A stretch of DNA of 33,533 nt from Castellaniella sp047971665 (GTDB lineage: Bacteria > Pseudomonadota > Gammaproteobacteria > Burkholderiales > Burkholderiaceae_B), in the NCBI RefSeq assembly GCF_047971665.1, contig NZ_JBKEAA010000036.1, forward strand, positions 1-33,533, read 5' to 3'. The translations under genes and the position numbers were made by a program. Positions within the stretch are counted from its first letter, which is position 1. Each line of letters opens with the position of its first letter. Below the pieces are notes generated by a model that was not told where the DNA came from, ran no database searches, and saw only the letters and a list, made by a program, of their open reading frames with translations. Positions 33,223 to 33,533 of this stretch are shown here, in pieces.

Positions 33223-33533
33223 ATGCATACTGATCCGCCAATGTCGAAGGTCTTCTATCGACCGATTGAGGCAGCTATACGATGGGCTGGGTTATTACGG
33301 TATAAGCAGGAAATTCTGTCATCAACGATAACTCCAAGAGAGTTGCCACAGGATATTAAATGCCCTCGATGGAACGAACTTCGATTGTGTATGGATCGTA
33401 TATACGATGCATTAATTAATCAGGAGTTGCCGTATGGCATGAACGGCGTCACGTTAAATGATGAATCACTGCTTGATAAACAGGATTTGACTATTCGCCA
33501 TGTAGACCTGAAACGCTGGATGCGCACCCACTA
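33223..33533 (+). CDS. Mobile-element-type hypothetical protein, cut by the right edge
   Basis: From ATG 33223 the frame stays open to the window end, 103 codons, with AAGGAG about eight bases upstream. It reads MHTDPPMSKVFYRPIEAAIR, WAGLLRYKQEI, then CPRWNELRLCMDRIYDALIN, ELPYGMNGVTLNDESLL and LTIRHVDLKRWMRTH. From memory this strongly recalls proteins of about 250 residues found in integrative elements and plasmids of proteobacteria; I cannot name a function. The codon use is AT-richer than the core, so it fits the accessory region. Its end and any partner genes lie outside the window. Confidence 0.75.
   Translation, partial: MHTDPPMSKVFYRPIEAAIRWAGLLRYKQEILSSTITPRELPQDIKCPRWNELRLCMDRIYDALINQELPYGMNGVTLNDESLLDKQDLTIRHVDLKRWMRTH

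Overview
The window looks like a chromosomal segment of a GC-rich betaproteobacterium. Family Alcaligenaceae (Bordetella/Achromobacter-like) is my inference from gene content, protein wording and the gene orders ilvI-ilvH-ilvC-psd-pssA and rpsO-pnp; no 16S or other decisive marker is present. A conserved, GC-rich core of about 27 kb (1749-28799) lies between two tRNA genes, and each tRNA is bordered on its outer side by mobile-element DNA.

Left edge (1-1748): the end of a genomic island in the 3' end of a tRNA-Ser(UGA) gene. It has a complete P4-type tyrosine integrase, and convergent to it a run of small overlapping genes ending in an AlpA-like regulator whose 3' part is antisense to the integrase. 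Core part 1 (1749-10976): quinone oxidoreductase; then, all on the minus strand, pnp and rpsO, psd-pssA (phosphatidylserine to phosphatidylethanolamine), and ilvI-ilvH-ilvC (branched-chain amino acids). Several clear intrinsic terminators separate the units. Core part 2 (11041-15675): a nitrate-response block, narK-like transporter, beta carbonic anhydrase, narX-like sensor and narL-like regulator, all on the minus strand. Core part 3 (15861-22080): a FUSC-family membrane protein, malonyl-CoA synthetase coupled to a crotonase-family protein, YaaA, and 3-hydroxybutyrate dehydrogenase.

Core part 4 (22152-28799) contains two ion-responsive RNA switches close together. A fluoride riboswitch precedes the crcB/Fluc fluoride channel gene, and its aptamer is split by a 71-nt insert flanked by 7-bp direct repeats. 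A yybP-ykoY (manganese) riboswitch precedes a TerC-family membrane protein. An ABC exporter, a PaiB-like protein, a TauE/SafE transporter, a metallophosphoesterase and tRNA-Cys follow.

Right edge (28800-33533): an accessory region of lower GC. It carries a perfect 19-bp inverted repeat and several TGTCAAC motifs beside tRNA-Cys, an IS3-family element with an in-phase frameshift signal, the C-terminal remnant of an ABC ATPase, paired TGGACT repeats, a two-gene cassette (CoiA-like nuclease plus a DUF5677-like protein), and an AT-richer stretch ending in a gene cut by the window edge. The best candidates for something undescribed are the interrupted fluoride riboswitch and the CoiA-like/DUF5677-like pair.
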